From: JAWPMT01 sp965267435
Lineage (GTDB): Bacteria > Bacteroidota > Bacteroidia > Cytophagales > Cyclobacteriaceae
DNA length: 64,000 bases
Reading direction: 5' to 3'
Assembly (NCBI GenBank): GCA_965267435.1
Contig: OZ253960.1
Coordinates: 6,820,001 to 6,884,000 of the forward strand
Shown: piece after piece, positions 1 to 9,235 of the stretch
Position numbering within the stretch: position 1 is the first letter of the stretch
Layout: each line of letters starts with the position of its first letter
The notes under the pieces: generated by a model
The model's input: only the letters and a program-made list of their open reading frames with translations
What the model was told of the DNA's origin: nothing
Databases searched by the model: none
Position numbers and translations under genes: made by a program

Positions 1-1
1 T

Positions 2-70
2 GGTGAGAATTCTTACAAAAACACCGGTTGGGAGGAATTTGCTGCCAACTATAAAAGTCCTATCCAGTAG
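2..70 (+). CDS. C-terminal tail of an unidentified protein (partial, 5' end outside window)
   Basis: One frame reads openly from the window edge for 22 codons and ends in TAG at 68-70. A rho-independent terminator follows at once, which supports this being the real end of a gene. The tail is hydrophilic and contains aromatic residues (GWEEFAANYKSPIQ at the end). It is too short to assign to any family. The other frames here stop early or run through the terminator. Confidence 0.5.
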   Translation, partial: GENSYKNTGWEEFAANYKSPIQ

Positions 71-92
71 GGTCCTTCCAAGAAAAAAAATT

Positions 93-117
93 AAAGGGTT
101 GTTGCAACCCTTTTTTT
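93..117 (+). terminator. Rho-independent terminator
   Basis: A perfect 9-bp stem, AAAGGGTTG (93-101) with CAACCCTTT (105-113), closes a 3-nt loop and runs into a T tract up to 117. It lies 22 nt after the stop at 70, so it probably ends the transcript of the upstream gene. Confidence 0.8.
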
Positions 118-150
118 GTGCGCTGGTCTTTAGGGCAAATACCAATACAA

Positions 151-834
151 ATGATGCAGAAAATCTATATATCATTTTTCGCAGCCCTCTTACTCGCATG
201 TAGTTCAATTGCTCAAGACAAGGATACCAGAAGCCTTGGGTCGTTTGATGCCATTTCTGTGGGAGAGGCGATCAACGTCGAAATCACCAAGGGCAATAAG
301 GAGGAGGCTCGTGTAGAGGTGTATGGCACTGACGCATCCAATGTGATCACCGACGTATTCGGAGGTCGCCTGCGAATCAGGATGGCGCGCGGCAACTGGA
401 GAAATGTTGATGTCAACGTGTACGTCACTTATAAAGAACTCAATGAAATCGATGTATCATCGGCAGCAGATCTGGAGACGACTAATATGCTCGTCAGCGA
501 GCGACTAGAGGTAGAGGTGAGTAGCGCTGGAGACGCCAAGCTCATGGTGCAGGTGGCAGAGTTGGAAGTGCGTGTCAGCAGTGCTGGCGACTTGACGATG
601 GAAGGGAGCGCGGAGGAGCAGTATGTACGCGTCAGCAGTTCAGGAGACTATGAGGCGTACGACCTGAGGAGCAAAGTCGCAGAGGTAAATGCCAGTAGCT
701 CTGGCGATGCGCGCGTCTTTGTGGAAGATAAATTAGAGGCAGACGCCAGTAGCTCTGGATCTGTATACTACCGTGGTGATCCCACTAAGGTATATGCCGA
801 CTCAAGCAGCGGTGGACGCGTGAGAAAGTCCTAA
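151..834 (+). CDS. Secreted DUF2807 (head GIN domain) protein
   Basis: About 227 residues. The N-terminus (MMQKIYISFFAALLLACSS) is an export signal and could be a lipoprotein signal, although the Cys context is imperfect. The body shows the DUF2807 / 'auto-transporter adhesin head GIN' pattern: a short lead-in (FDAISVGEAINVEITKG) followed by repeated parallel-beta turns with the motif SS(A/S)GD at least five times. This is expected to fold as a right-handed beta-helix on the cell surface or in the periplasm. I start at ATG 151 (154 is equally possible) because an upstream GTG frame at 118 would run through the terminator. Its function is unknown. It stands alone, with 60 nt before the next gene. 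Confidence 0.85.
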   Translation: MMQKIYISFFAALLLACSSIAQDKDTRSLGSFDAISVGEAINVEITKGNKEEARVEVYGTDASNVITDVFGGRLRIRMARGNWRNVDVNVYVTYKELNEIDVSSAADLETTNMLVSERLEVEVSSAGDAKLMVQVAELEVRVSSAGDLTMEGSAEEQYVRVSSSGDYEAYDLRSKVAEVNASSSGDARVFVEDKLEADASSSGSVYYRGDPTKVYADSSSGGRVRKS

Positions 835-871
835 ATTTAAAATTGAACATTAGAATGGGAGAAGGCCTTTA

Positions 872-879
872 TAATTTTG
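872..879 (+). promoter_or_regulatory. Bacteroidota -7 box (TAATTTTG)
   Basis: TAATTTTG matches the TAnnTTTG consensus of the Bacteroidota primary sigma factor. It lies 15 nt before the ATG at 895. A TTG at 843-845 is 26 nt upstream, longer than the usual spacing of about 20, so only the -7 box is convincing. Confidence 0.5.
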
Positions 880-894
880 TAGAGGCCTTTTTCT

Positions 895-1905
895 ATGCGA
901 CACATTTCACTCGGACTGATCATCATTCTTGCCTTTGGCTGCACGGAGTCTGCCACCACACAGCGTGACCGATTTTTCTTTCTCGGCAACCAGGCCATAG
1001 ACGAAGGAGATTGGGACAAAGCCATCAACTACTATGACAATGCTATCAGGGTTGATGCGGATTATGCATTGGCGTACAACAACAGAGGTGTTGCAAGGGT
1101 TAATCACGGCCATGCCGCTGAGGCCATTCTCGATTACAATGAGGCACTGAAGATTGATCCTGAATACTACGAGTGTCTCGGCAATCGCGCACATGCCTAC
1201 GAGCTCGTTCGGCGGTATGAGAGCTCCTTGCGGGATTGGTTGCAGTTGACGCAAGCCTTTCCCGACTCGGCTTTCCTTTTCCTTTCGAGAGGTTTGGTCT
1301 CCAGTAAAATCAACGACTACGAAGACGCCGAAGCGTCTTTTCTGCGCGTTTTGGATCTGGATCCGAACGATGATGAAGCCAGAATCAACCTCGGTGTACT
1401 GGAGTATTACAAGCACAATTTTGACAGCGCCCGCTTTTGGTTGCAGGAAGGGATCACCCAGAACCCACGCAATGGTCATGCTTACAATGCCCTCAATCAA
1501 ATTGCCATTGCCGAGGGGAATCTCCAGGAGGCATTTGCTCAGATTGGTGTGGCGCTGGAACTCGAGCCGGACAACCCCTACTTCCTCAATAATCGCGGAT
1601 ATACCTATCTACTGATGGATTCCCTGCAGCGAGGGTTGACCGATGTCAACGAAAGTATATTGCTCGATGCTGACAACATGTGGGCTTTTCGAAACAAAGG
1701 GGTATTTTATCTCCTCAGCGGCAGCCCGGAGACAGCTCTTCGATACTTCCAGCAAGTAGAGGATAGCGGTGCTTTTGTTGAGGACCTGCACGCGTACACA
1801 GGGCTCGCTTATTGGGATATGGATAGGAAGCGTCAGGCATGCGAAGCGTGGGGCCGGGGACGGAGCCTACGCTCCAAGGCCTTGCTGTCAGCACGTTGCG
1901 AATAG
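895..1905 (+). CDS. TPR-repeat lipoprotein
   Basis: 336 residues. The N-terminus MRHISLGLIIILAFGC ends in a good lipobox, so it is probably a lipoprotein of the periplasmic face or outer membrane. From about residue 27 nearly the whole chain is tetratricopeptide repeats of roughly 34 residues, with typical A-Y-N-N-R-G and LDLDPND-type turns; eight or nine units are visible. Such solenoids act as scaffolds for protein partners, and no catalytic domain is present. A -7 box precedes it, so it is probably transcribed alone. The specific role is not predictable. Confidence 0.88.
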   Translation: MRHISLGLIIILAFGCTESATTQRDRFFFLGNQAIDEGDWDKAINYYDNAIRVDADYALAYNNRGVARVNHGHAAEAILDYNEALKIDPEYYECLGNRAHAYELVRRYESSLRDWLQLTQAFPDSAFLFLSRGLVSSKINDYEDAEASFLRVLDLDPNDDEARINLGVLEYYKHNFDSARFWLQEGITQNPRNGHAYNALNQIAIAEGNLQEAFAQIGVALELEPDNPYFLNNRGYTYLLMDSLQRGLTDVNESILLDADNMWAFRNKGVFYLLSGSPETALRYFQQVEDSGAFVEDLHAYTGLAYWDMDRKRQACEAWGRGRSLRSKALLSARCE

Positions 1906-2185
1906 CGCCTTTTTTGATTCCTGATTGACTCCGAATCCCGCCAGGGAATTTTCTCGATAGGCGGTCTGAATTAGATTGCTTTCATAGTTTTAGATCAGTG
2001 GGGGCAAGAATGCCATTGCATTGGTATATGTTATACATTCTTGGCTTGTCCGGCGTCTCTACGTGATCATGTCTCCCTCGAGGAGTAAGCTGCTCATCGA
2101 GCACTGGTCCGAGGCACAGGCCACTGACCTTCGGTGCCACGCTTTTTTTGCCGCGATATCTATGGGGTATCATTAGATTCGTAGC

Positions 2186-5056
2186 ATGCAAACATTCATC
2201 CAGGAGGTCGCCCAATACATACTCAAGCGGCATGAGCAACACCTGGATCAACTGACGGTCATCTTTCCCAATCGCCGAGCCGGCCTATTCCTCCGAAATG
2301 CTCTTGGTCGAACGATTGAGCGCCCCGTTTGGCTGCCTCAGATCGCCAGCCTGGAAGACTTTATTTTCGCGCAGTCGGGGTATGAAAAGATAGAGACGCT
2401 TGAAGCGGTATATCGCCTTCATGAGAGCTATCGCAAACATCAGCCCCGCGAGGAGTCCTTCGATCAGTTTTTTTTCTGGGGCGAAATGATCCTTCGCGAT
2501 TTTGATGAGATCGATCAGTACCTCGTAGATCCGGAGCATCTGTTTCGAAGCATCAAAACGCAGAAGGAATTGGACGAGGAGTTTTACTTCCTCGATGAGG
2601 CGGAGATGCAAATCATCCGGTCCTTCTGGAGCACGTTTTTGCCGGAGGCCTCGAAGACACAGCAGGCATTTCTTAAGACATGGAAGCTGTTGGGCCCGAT
2701 TTATGAAGAGCTCAAAAAATATCTTGTCGATAATAAACGAGCGTATGTCGGCCATGTATACAGAGAGTTCTTAGGCCAGATGCGTGGCGGGGCCTTCACA
2801 CTTGATCGTAAGATGGTGTTGGCTGGATTCAACGCCTTGACGACGGCGGAGGAAGCCATCATCAAGCATCTCGTCGACGACCATGGCGCCGAGGTATTGT
2901 GGGATGTGGATGCCTACTATCTTGATGATGAGCAGCAGGAAGCAGGTCACTTTCTGAGGAAGTACAGAAACGATCCGGTGCTCGGACCTACCTTCGAAGA
3001 TAATATCACCAATCGAATCGCCGTACCGAGAGATATTGCGGGTGTGGGCGTCTCGCTGGAGGTAGGGCAGGCCAAGGCGCTGGCAGAACACCTCGACGAA
3101 CTATCGCAAACACCCGACTTTAGTCCTGAGGAGGCTGTCATCGTTCTGCCCAATGAATACATGCTATTCCCATTGTTGTCTTCGCTACCTCCGAGTATCG
3201 ACAAGCTCAACATAACAATGGGTTTTCCTCTTAAGGATACCATTGTATTCAGTCTTGTAGAGAGCCTGCTACAACTGCAGAGCAGCAGCCGGTCCAGCGT
3301 TGTCCATGGGGCGTCGTTTTATCATCAGCCCGTGATCGACATTCTGGAGCATCCGCTGATACATCCCCTTGGTAAGAGCAAAATCGACAAGACCATCGAT
3401 GAGATCAAGAAGCGCAATCTAATTTTCCTCTACCGCGACGAGTTGCTGCAGTCGCCAGAGATCTTTTCTTTGATCTTTGACAAGCATCATCAGCCGTTGG
3501 ATTATTTGCTGCGGATCTTATCAGAGTTGCACGGTATATGGCAGGGGAAGGGGCATGAGATTGAGCTGGAGTTTGTCAGCCGTTTCCACAGCCACATCAC
3601 CCAGCTCAAGGAGATGGTGGGTGATACCGTCCAACTGAGCTACGACTTCCTGATTCGACTATTTCGACGCCTCGCCAGGAGCTTGAAGGTGCCCTTCACA
3701 GGTGAGCCATTGGAGGGTTTGCAAATCATGGGAGTGCTGGAGACACGTAATCTCGACTTCAAAAACGTCTTCATTCTTAATATGAACGAAGGCAGTTGGC
3801 CGGCACCGCCGAAGCGCGGATCCTTCATCCCCTACAATATTCGAAAGGCCTTTGAGTTACCGGTCTTTGAGCATCAGGATGCGATCTACGCCTACTTATT
3901 TTATCGACTGCTCCAAAGGTCCAGTCAGGTCAGGTTCTACTACAATACCGTCGCGGAGTTCAATGTAAACGGTGAAGTAAGCCGCTACATTCAGCAGTTG
4001 GAAGTGGAGTCGCCCCACCAGATATCTCATCAGTTTCTGGCCAATCCTATTGAAGTCACTCCGCCTCTGCGAATCCAGGTAGAGAAGTCTCCCCCGGTCA
4101 TGGACCGGTTGAAGAAATTTCTTGTGACGAGCGATAAATGGTCACGCAGGCTTACCCCTTCGGCGTTGGATACTTATCTGTATTGTCGACTACGATTTTA
4201 TTTCAAGTATGTCGCAGAGCTGTATGAGCCTGACGAAATGCAGGAAGAGCTCAACCCCATGGTTTTTGGAAATATTCTCCACGATACCATGGAGATACTC
4301 TACAAGCAGTACATGCAGCAGCAGAAACGTGACGTCATACAACCTGATGACTTTTTCTGGCTGGATGGTGGCGTGGATGGCGCAATGAACCGAGCTTTCA
4401 TTCAGCACTACGAGGTGAAGAATGAAAAGAAATTCAAACTGGAAGGGCGCAATATTATCGCGGCAGAGATCATTCGCAAGATGGTGCGCAAGATCCTGAA
4501 ATTTGATCAGGACTATGCCCCATTTCGTATCCTGGGACTCGAGACCAGCACGAGGGATGGCTTTGTAGTCGACTACCCCGTCCAGGTGGGTGATAAAGAA
4601 TACTTGATAGGCCTCAAGGGGAAGATTGATAGAATTGATATCAAGGAAGGAAGGGTGCGGGTACTGGACTACAAAACCGGTCGGGATGAGAAGGACTTTA
4701 CAGATGTCTCTTCTCTCATCGATCGTGAAGACAACCATCGCAGAAAGGCCGTCTTCCAGGTGTTCTTCTACAGCTACCTGTTCATGAAAACACATACAGG
4801 GGAATACGGGCAGTTGCAACCAGGTCTATTCAATAGCAAAGACCTATTCACGGGGGAGTTTGACTGGCGGATCATTCAAAAGAAGGACAGGCAGAGCATT
4901 CCGGTCAGCGAGTTTCGGGAGCATTTGGAGGAATTCGAACTCACTGTGACTGAACTGCTATCAGAGATCTACGACGAAGCAGTTCCATTTGATCAGGTGG
5001 ACGATCTCAAGAAATGCAAGTGGTGTCCGTACCGTTCTATCTGCTCACGCGACTGA
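2186..5056 (+). CDS. PD-(D/E)XK nuclease family protein (AddB-like)
   Basis: 956 residues. The N-terminal part begins LTVIFPNRRAGLFLRNAL, like the degenerate helicase half of AddB, and a UvrD-like stretch around 490-560 contains LEGLQIMGVLETR. The C-terminal third is a RecB-type nuclease: GKIDRID at 812-818 (D815) and LDYKTG with D828 and K830. Cysteines C667, C944, C947 and C953 have the spacing of the AddB 4Fe-4S cluster. The expected job is DNA end processing in recombinational repair, with a helicase partner encoded elsewhere. The adjacent 280 nt upstream hold no gene. It ends 7 nt from the convergent DUF58 gene. Confidence 0.85.
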   Translation: MQTFIQEVAQYILKRHEQHLDQLTVIFPNRRAGLFLRNALGRTIERPVWLPQIASLEDFIFAQSGYEKIETLEAVYRLHESYRKHQPREESFDQFFFWGEMILRDFDEIDQYLVDPEHLFRSIKTQKELDEEFYFLDEAEMQIIRSFWSTFLPEASKTQQAFLKTWKLLGPIYEELKKYLVDNKRAYVGHVYREFLGQMRGGAFTLDRKMVLAGFNALTTAEEAIIKHLVDDHGAEVLWDVDAYYLDDEQQEAGHFLRKYRNDPVLGPTFEDNITNRIAVPRDIAGVGVSLEVGQAKALAEHLDELSQTPDFSPEEAVIVLPNEYMLFPLLSSLPPSIDKLNITMGFPLKDTIVFSLVESLLQLQSSSRSSVVHGASFYHQPVIDILEHPLIHPLGKSKIDKTIDEIKKRNLIFLYRDELLQSPEIFSLIFDKHHQPLDYLLRILSELHGIWQGKGHEIELEFVSRFHSHITQLKEMVGDTVQLSYDFLIRLFRRLARSLKVPFTGEPLEGLQIMGVLETRNLDFKNVFILNMNEGSWPAPPKRGSFIPYNIRKAFELPVFEHQDAIYAYLFYRLLQRSSQVRFYYNTVAEFNVNGEVSRYIQQLEVESPHQISHQFLANPIEVTPPLRIQVEKSPPVMDRLKKFLVTSDKWSRRLTPSALDTYLYCRLRFYFKYVAELYEPDEMQEELNPMVFGNILHDTMEILYKQYMQQQKRDVIQPDDFFWLDGGVDGAMNRAFIQHYEVKNEKKFKLEGRNIIAAEIIRKMVRKILKFDQDYAPFRILGLETSTRDGFVVDYPVQVGDKEYLIGLKGKIDRIDIKEGRVRVLDYKTGRDEKDFTDVSSLIDREDNHRRKAVFQVFFYSYLFMKTHTGEYGQLQPGLFNSKDLFTGEFDWRIIQKKDRQSIPVSEFREHLEEFELTVTELLSEIYDEAVPFDQVDDLKKCKWCPYRSICSRD

Positions 5057-5063
5057 GGCACGA

Positions 5064-6383
5064 TCAAAGCAGCCGGCGCGTTTTGATCTGAATGTAGCGA
5101 TTGATCACGTCGGCAGTCAGATGCCCGGGCGTGGTTTGTAGATGCAGAATCCCCACCTGATGTAGTCGCTCGGCGATAAGACGCTTTTCATGAAGGAGCT
5201 GGAGTGCCATGGTCCGGTTGTAAATCCCCTGTACCGTCTTCGTAGGTTCTCTGACGACCTTGTCCAATTCGGTGTTTCTAAAGAAGATCACAAGGAGCAG
5301 GTGCTTCTTATTGAGCATGCGCAGGTATGCGAGCTGTCGCTCCAGACTGTGAATGGATTCGAAGTTGGTAAAAAGCAACAACAGCGACCGCTGGGGTATA
5401 TTGCTATGCACGAATGTATAGAGCGACGTGAAGTCCACCTCCTGAAACGAGGTCTCTTCCCGATAGAGGGACTCTGTGATTTGATGGATCTGTTGGGGAC
5501 GGTTGGTTGCTTTGATATACGTTTGGGGTCGATCCTCGAAGGTGATGAGACCGGCACGATCACCCTTGTTCAAAGCGATGTAGGACAGAACCAATGATGC
5601 GTTGATGGCATAGTCCAGCAGTGTCATGTCATCAAAAGGCATCTTCATGGAGCGGCTCTTGTCAATCAGACTGTAAACCCCTTGTGATTTCTCATCGGTG
5701 AAGTGATTGACTTGCAGCGCCTGTCTTCTGGCCGTTGCCATCCAGTTGATGTGCCTTGGATCATCACCGAGGACGTAGCTTCGGATACTGTCAAATTCCT
5801 GACTGTTGCCGACCTTCTGGATTCGCTTTTGCCCGGATTCCACTAGCTGTTGTGAGATGGCGGACAGTTCGTACTGGTGCAGGTGGGCAAAGGCCGGGTA
5901 GACACGGATCTCTTGTGGTTCGCTACTTTTTATGCGCCGTGTGAGTATTCCTGGAAAGGGGGTTCGCACCAGTAGGTTTGTCACGCCAAAGTGATAGGCT
6001 CCCCGAGTTTTGGGTGAAATGGTGTAGCTCACGTCGCGTTGTTGGTGAGCCTTCAAAGCAAACGTCAGCTTGAAGTCACGGGTCTGTAGCTGGTCTGGGA
6101 GTTCCTCCAATATGTCGATGGTCGTCGCAAAAGGGTAGTGCGACTGCAAGTGGAGGACCACCTCATTGTCGATCCCGTTGGACAAGCGGTCGTGTACATT
6201 TCTGATGGATCGAACCGACCCTCTACGGAAGAGCAGCAGTGCATCAATGATGAAAGCTCCAGTGAAAGTGAAAAACAGGAGGACAGAGACCTCATAGACA
6301 ATCGGGAAATAATAGCCCAGCACGAAAAGCACACACAACGTGGTGAGTGTCCAATAGGCCCGACTGGTGAGGAAGACCTTCAC
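5064..6383 (-). CDS. DUF58 domain protein, partner of MoxR ATPase
   Basis: 439 residues. Two N-terminal membrane segments (about 10-55) are followed by a beta-rich periplasmic or cytoplasmic region and then the DUF58 core (about 195-280, with the GDDPRHINW motif near 207). The C-terminal part is vWA-like (SLIDKSRSMKMPF). DUF58 proteins regularly pair with MoxR AAA+ ATPases in envelope-linked chaperone systems. The MoxR gene ends 3 nt upstream, so the two are surely co-transcribed. Confidence 0.9.
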   Translation of the reverse strand: MKVFLTSRAYWTLTTLCVLFVLGYYFPIVYEVSVLLFFTFTGAFIIDALLLFRRGSVRSIRNVHDRLSNGIDNEVVLHLQSHYPFATTIDILEELPDQLQTRDFKLTFALKAHQQRDVSYTISPKTRGAYHFGVTNLLVRTPFPGILTRRIKSSEPQEIRVYPAFAHLHQYELSAISQQLVESGQKRIQKVGNSQEFDSIRSYVLGDDPRHINWMATARRQALQVNHFTDEKSQGVYSLIDKSRSMKMPFDDMTLLDYAINASLVLSYIALNKGDRAGLITFEDRPQTYIKATNRPQQIHQITESLYREETSFQEVDFTSLYTFVHSNIPQRSLLLLFTNFESIHSLERQLAYLRMLNKKHLLLVIFFRNTELDKVVREPTKTVQGIYNRTMALQLLHEKRLIAERLHQVGILHLQTTPGHLTADVINRYIQIKTRRLL

Positions 6384-6386
6384 AAT

Positions 6387-7352
6387 TTAGTTGGGGACCT
6401 CTACTTGTTGGATGATCTGCTGGCTCACTTCCTCCAGTGTTACGCCCTGAAGCTCGGCCTCGGGAGTCCGCAGCACCCGGTGCTCGACGATCGGTTTGAA
6501 TAGGTACTGAATGTCTTCGGGCGTGGCGTAGTCACGACCGTTGATCACGGCGAAGGCTTTGGAAGCGTTCATCAAATCGATCGACGCCCGTGGCGAGGCG
6601 CCCAGGTATAGGCTGGGATGTTCGCGGGTAGTCTGTACAAGCTTTGAAATGTATCTCAGTAGCTCATCTTTGATAATCACGCCTTCTATGAACGCCTGCA
6701 TGGCGACGACTTCCGAGGTAGAGAGGATCGGATCGATGAATTGCAGTGCCTTGAAGCTTTGCTGGCTACCAACCAGTTGCAGGATGCTATACTCCTCGTC
6801 GAGCGTCGGATAATCCACATTGATTTTGAAGAGGAATCGGTCGAGTTGGGCCTCTGGCAGTCTGTAGGTGCCCTCTTGCTCGATCGGGTTTTGGGTGGCT
6901 ACGACCATGAAGATGTCTCCCATTTCGTACTCCGTGCCGTCGTTGGTCACCTGTCGCTCCTCCATCACCTCGAAGAGAGATGCCTGTGTTTTGGCCGGCG
7001 CCCGGTTGATCTCGTCAATGAGCACGAGATCTCCGAAGATGGGCCCTTTGCGAAACTCGAAGTTCTGGTCTTTCAGGTTAAAGATGGACGTACCGAGAAT
7101 GTCAGAGGGCATTAGGTCTGGAGTGAATTGGATACGCTTAAATTCCGATTTCACCATAGCGGCCAACAGTCGCGCCGTCAAGGTCTTGGCCACACCGGGT
7201 ACTCCCTCGATGAGGACGTGTCCTTGGGCAAACATGGCTGTGAGCAGCAAGTCGAGCATCTTGGTTTGACCAACCAATGCTTTCGATGCTTCCTGACGCA
7301 TATTCTGTATTTTCTGGGAAAACGAGCTCAAGTCTAGGGGCTCCCGGCTCAT
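6387..7352 (-). CDS. MoxR-family AAA+ ATPase
   Basis: 321 residues, full length for the family. Walker A is GVPGVAKT at 50-57 and Walker B is LVLIDEINRAP at 109-119. The sensor/ATQNPIEQEGTYRLPEAQ region follows near 150, and the C-terminal lid carries the typical GASPRASIDL stretch. MoxR proteins are metal-dependent chaperone-like ATPases acting with vWA/DUF58 partners, here the gene 3 nt downstream. It belongs with the DUF4350/DUF4129 genes to its right but is separated from them by the opposing lipoprotein gene at 7435-8124, so it needs its own promoter. Confidence 0.95.
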   Translation of the reverse strand: MSREPLDLSSFSQKIQNMRQEASKALVGQTKMLDLLLTAMFAQGHVLIEGVPGVAKTLTARLLAAMVKSEFKRIQFTPDLMPSDILGTSIFNLKDQNFEFRKGPIFGDLVLIDEINRAPAKTQASLFEVMEERQVTNDGTEYEMGDIFMVVATQNPIEQEGTYRLPEAQLDRFLFKINVDYPTLDEEYSILQLVGSQQSFKALQFIDPILSTSEVVAMQAFIEGVIIKDELLRYISKLVQTTREHPSLYLGASPRASIDLMNASKAFAVINGRDYATPEDIQYLFKPIVEHRVLRTPEAELQGVTLEEVSQQIIQQVEVPN

Positions 7353-7434
7353 AGTAAGGGTTTAGTTTTGTAGCTGAAAAATATCTATTGGGGCTCCAGA
7401 TGAGGAACCCACGGTCAGCAAGTAACTAAATGGC

Positions 7435-8124
7435 ATGGAGAAAAGGAAGATATTTCTGCTATTAGCTTTGATCTCACTGGGGGGGTGTGACAATTCCTTT
7501 GAGCATAGTGATATCATGGGCCTCTGGGAGCTGAAGCAGGTGACTGTCGATGCCCTGGATCGGCCTGTCAAACCGACCTTGTTGCAAATCAAGCCCAATT
7601 CTACCTTCTCTGTATCGATGGTAAGCGGGGACTTTAGTGGCATCTACCAGCTGCGTGGCAGGAGGTTGAATTTTGATGCCCCTGATCATAAGTGGTTTCG
7701 GACCAGTTGGACGATCGATTACTATCCTAATCACATTCTGCTACAGGGTACTGAGTGGGGCTACCGTGGTACGATCCTGCGCCTGGAGAAAATTACCGAG
7801 GTCCCTGACTACCGCTCTTTTGAGGAAAAGGTACTGGGAGATTGGCAGCTGTATAAGATCCGAACAAAAGGCGAAGTTGAAGCCTTTGAAGAAACCACGT
7901 TCACCATTGACGAGACAGGACGGTATGCCATTACCCAAGAGGGGGCTACACTTGATGAGGGCCAGGCGATCATCAATACGAGGCATCACAAGATCGTTTT
8001 TGTTCGGGATAGCATTCAGTGGGATGCCTGGTTTTATGGCCGTGAGCTACGATTGGAAAACAAGCAAATGGACATCCAATACAGCCTCAGAAAGTCTGAT
8101 GATCCTGCAGTGGAAAGCGACTGA
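7435..8124 (+). CDS. Lipocalin-like lipoprotein with two repeats
   Basis: 229 residues. MEKRKIFLLLALISLGGC is a clear lipoprotein signal. The mature part shows two lipocalin-like modules, each opening with G-x-W-x-L (GLWELKQV near 29 and GDWQLYKI near 137), as in Bacteroidota DUF4923/lipocalin_5-type proteins. It is on the opposite strand to the surrounding MoxR cluster and its 3' end overlaps the convergent DUF4350 gene by 38 nt. A TAGTTTTG box at 7363-7370 could be its promoter. The ligand and role are unknown. Confidence 0.8.
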   Translation: MEKRKIFLLLALISLGGCDNSFEHSDIMGLWELKQVTVDALDRPVKPTLLQIKPNSTFSVSMVSGDFSGIYQLRGRRLNFDAPDHKWFRTSWTIDYYPNHILLQGTEWGYRGTILRLEKITEVPDYRSFEEKVLGDWQLYKIRTKGEVEAFEETTFTIDETGRYAITQEGATLDEGQAIINTRHHKIVFVRDSIQWDAWFYGRELRLENKQMDIQYSLRKSDDPAVESD

Positions 8125-9235
8125 TGCGATCGTTTAGCTGATTGAGTTGCTTTTCGGAATAGTGCAGGTAGGAGGGTAGCTGCTGTATCTGCTGAAAGGT
8201 CTGAATGACGTGGGTTTTTTCCAGACCCGTCTTGTTGGCGAGCCATTCATAGTACCGTTCGGTAAATGTAGGAGGCTTATGATATTTTTTGTTGAGCTCC
8301 TCCTGGAAGTAGTGCGCCATCTTGCTCGCGATTTTCTTGTGATCCCTTTCTCTATAAAACAGCGCACCAATCGTTTTGACGAAGTTGACCGTTGTGTTTT
8401 GTGGAGGCAATAGGACCTTCACTTTCCGCTGTCTTCTTTGGGCATCGATTATTAAAAGGCACAGTACGGTAGCCAGGGCGATATAGAGGGCCCAGGTCAG
8501 GGAAACTTCGGTCAATACATAGCGGAAGGGCGACGTCGACCGCAGTTTGCCCATATGGTAGAAGTAAGTATAGTGCAGGTCCTCGTCTGGCAACAAGTTG
8601 AGGGCGTATTCTGCAAGTCGGTGATCCTGCAGTATGCCGAAATTGGTAAAGGCCAAAGGTGTTGATGATAAAATGAGTGTGCCCTGGCCTATTTCCTGTG
8701 AGATCAAGATGGGTTTGTCCGTCGAGGCCAAAACTTTCCAGGGGCTCTTCGAGGAAAGGTCAAAGTGGGTCTGGACGAGTACATCGCTTAGCCGGGCTGT
8801 AGTGTCGCCGATGGTCACATCAGTCGTATCGGTCTGGTTGGGCAGGTTGAATATTTGCCCGCGCCTTGTATTGATATCCAGAGTGTCTGTGAAGTCACTC
8901 GAGAACTGCTCGGCTGCAAGAAGGACGTCGGCACCTCCAGAGACTCTTTCGAGTAGCAACGTGATATCCCCCTCGGCCATATTGGCTTGCGTGGTCAGTA
9001 TCAATACGGGACCCTTCGAATCCTGGAGCTCGTATAAAGTACTATCACCGGTAAATACATCCCCGGAGAAGACGTCACCGATCCGATCAAAGACGATGTA
9101 GCCACCGTAGGGACTCTTGTCTTGCGGATGGAAAGTCGCCTTCCATGAGAGCGGCTTGGGCTCATAGTACTTGAGGGTCACGTACAGGGCAAACATGAAT
9201 CCCAAAAAAAGATACAATCGCCACTGCCTACGCAT
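8087..9235 (-). CDS. DUF4350 domain membrane protein
   Basis: About 382 residues from the ATG at 9235 (MRRQWRLYLFLGF). A longer frame reaching 9409 is rejected because it runs over the neighbouring gene. The chain has an N-terminal membrane anchor, a DUF4350-like alpha/beta domain (SPYGGYIVFDRIGD, then VLILTTQANMAEGD), and a second membrane segment near 270 (LTWALYIALATVLCLLIID). The start overlaps the DUF4129 stop by 8 nt, a sign of translational coupling. This family is standard in Bacteroidota MoxR clusters; its biochemical role is not established. Confidence 0.85.
   Translation of the reverse strand: MRRQWRLYLFLGFMFALYVTLKYYEPKPLSWKATFHPQDKSPYGGYIVFDRIGDVFSGDVFTGDSTLYELQDSKGPVLILTTQANMAEGDITLLLERVSGGADVLLAAEQFSSDFTDTLDINTRRGQIFNLPNQTDTTDVTIGDTTARLSDVLVQTHFDLSSKSPWKVLASTDKPILISQEIGQGTLILSSTPLAFTNFGILQDHRLAEYALNLLPDEDLHYTYFYHMGKLRSTSPFRYVLTEVSLTWALYIALATVLCLLIIDAQRRQRKVKVLLPPQNTTVNFVKTIGALFYRERDHKKIASKMAHYFQEELNKKYHKPPTFTERYYEWLANKTGLEKTHVIQTFQQIQQLPSYLHYSEKQLNQLNDRISRFPLQDHQTF

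Noticed and set aside
907..1500. 197-aa frame on the minus strand opposite the TPR gene
   Set aside because: It lies fully inside a well-supported TPR coding region, shows no domain pattern, and is a typical shadow of GC-rich codon positions.
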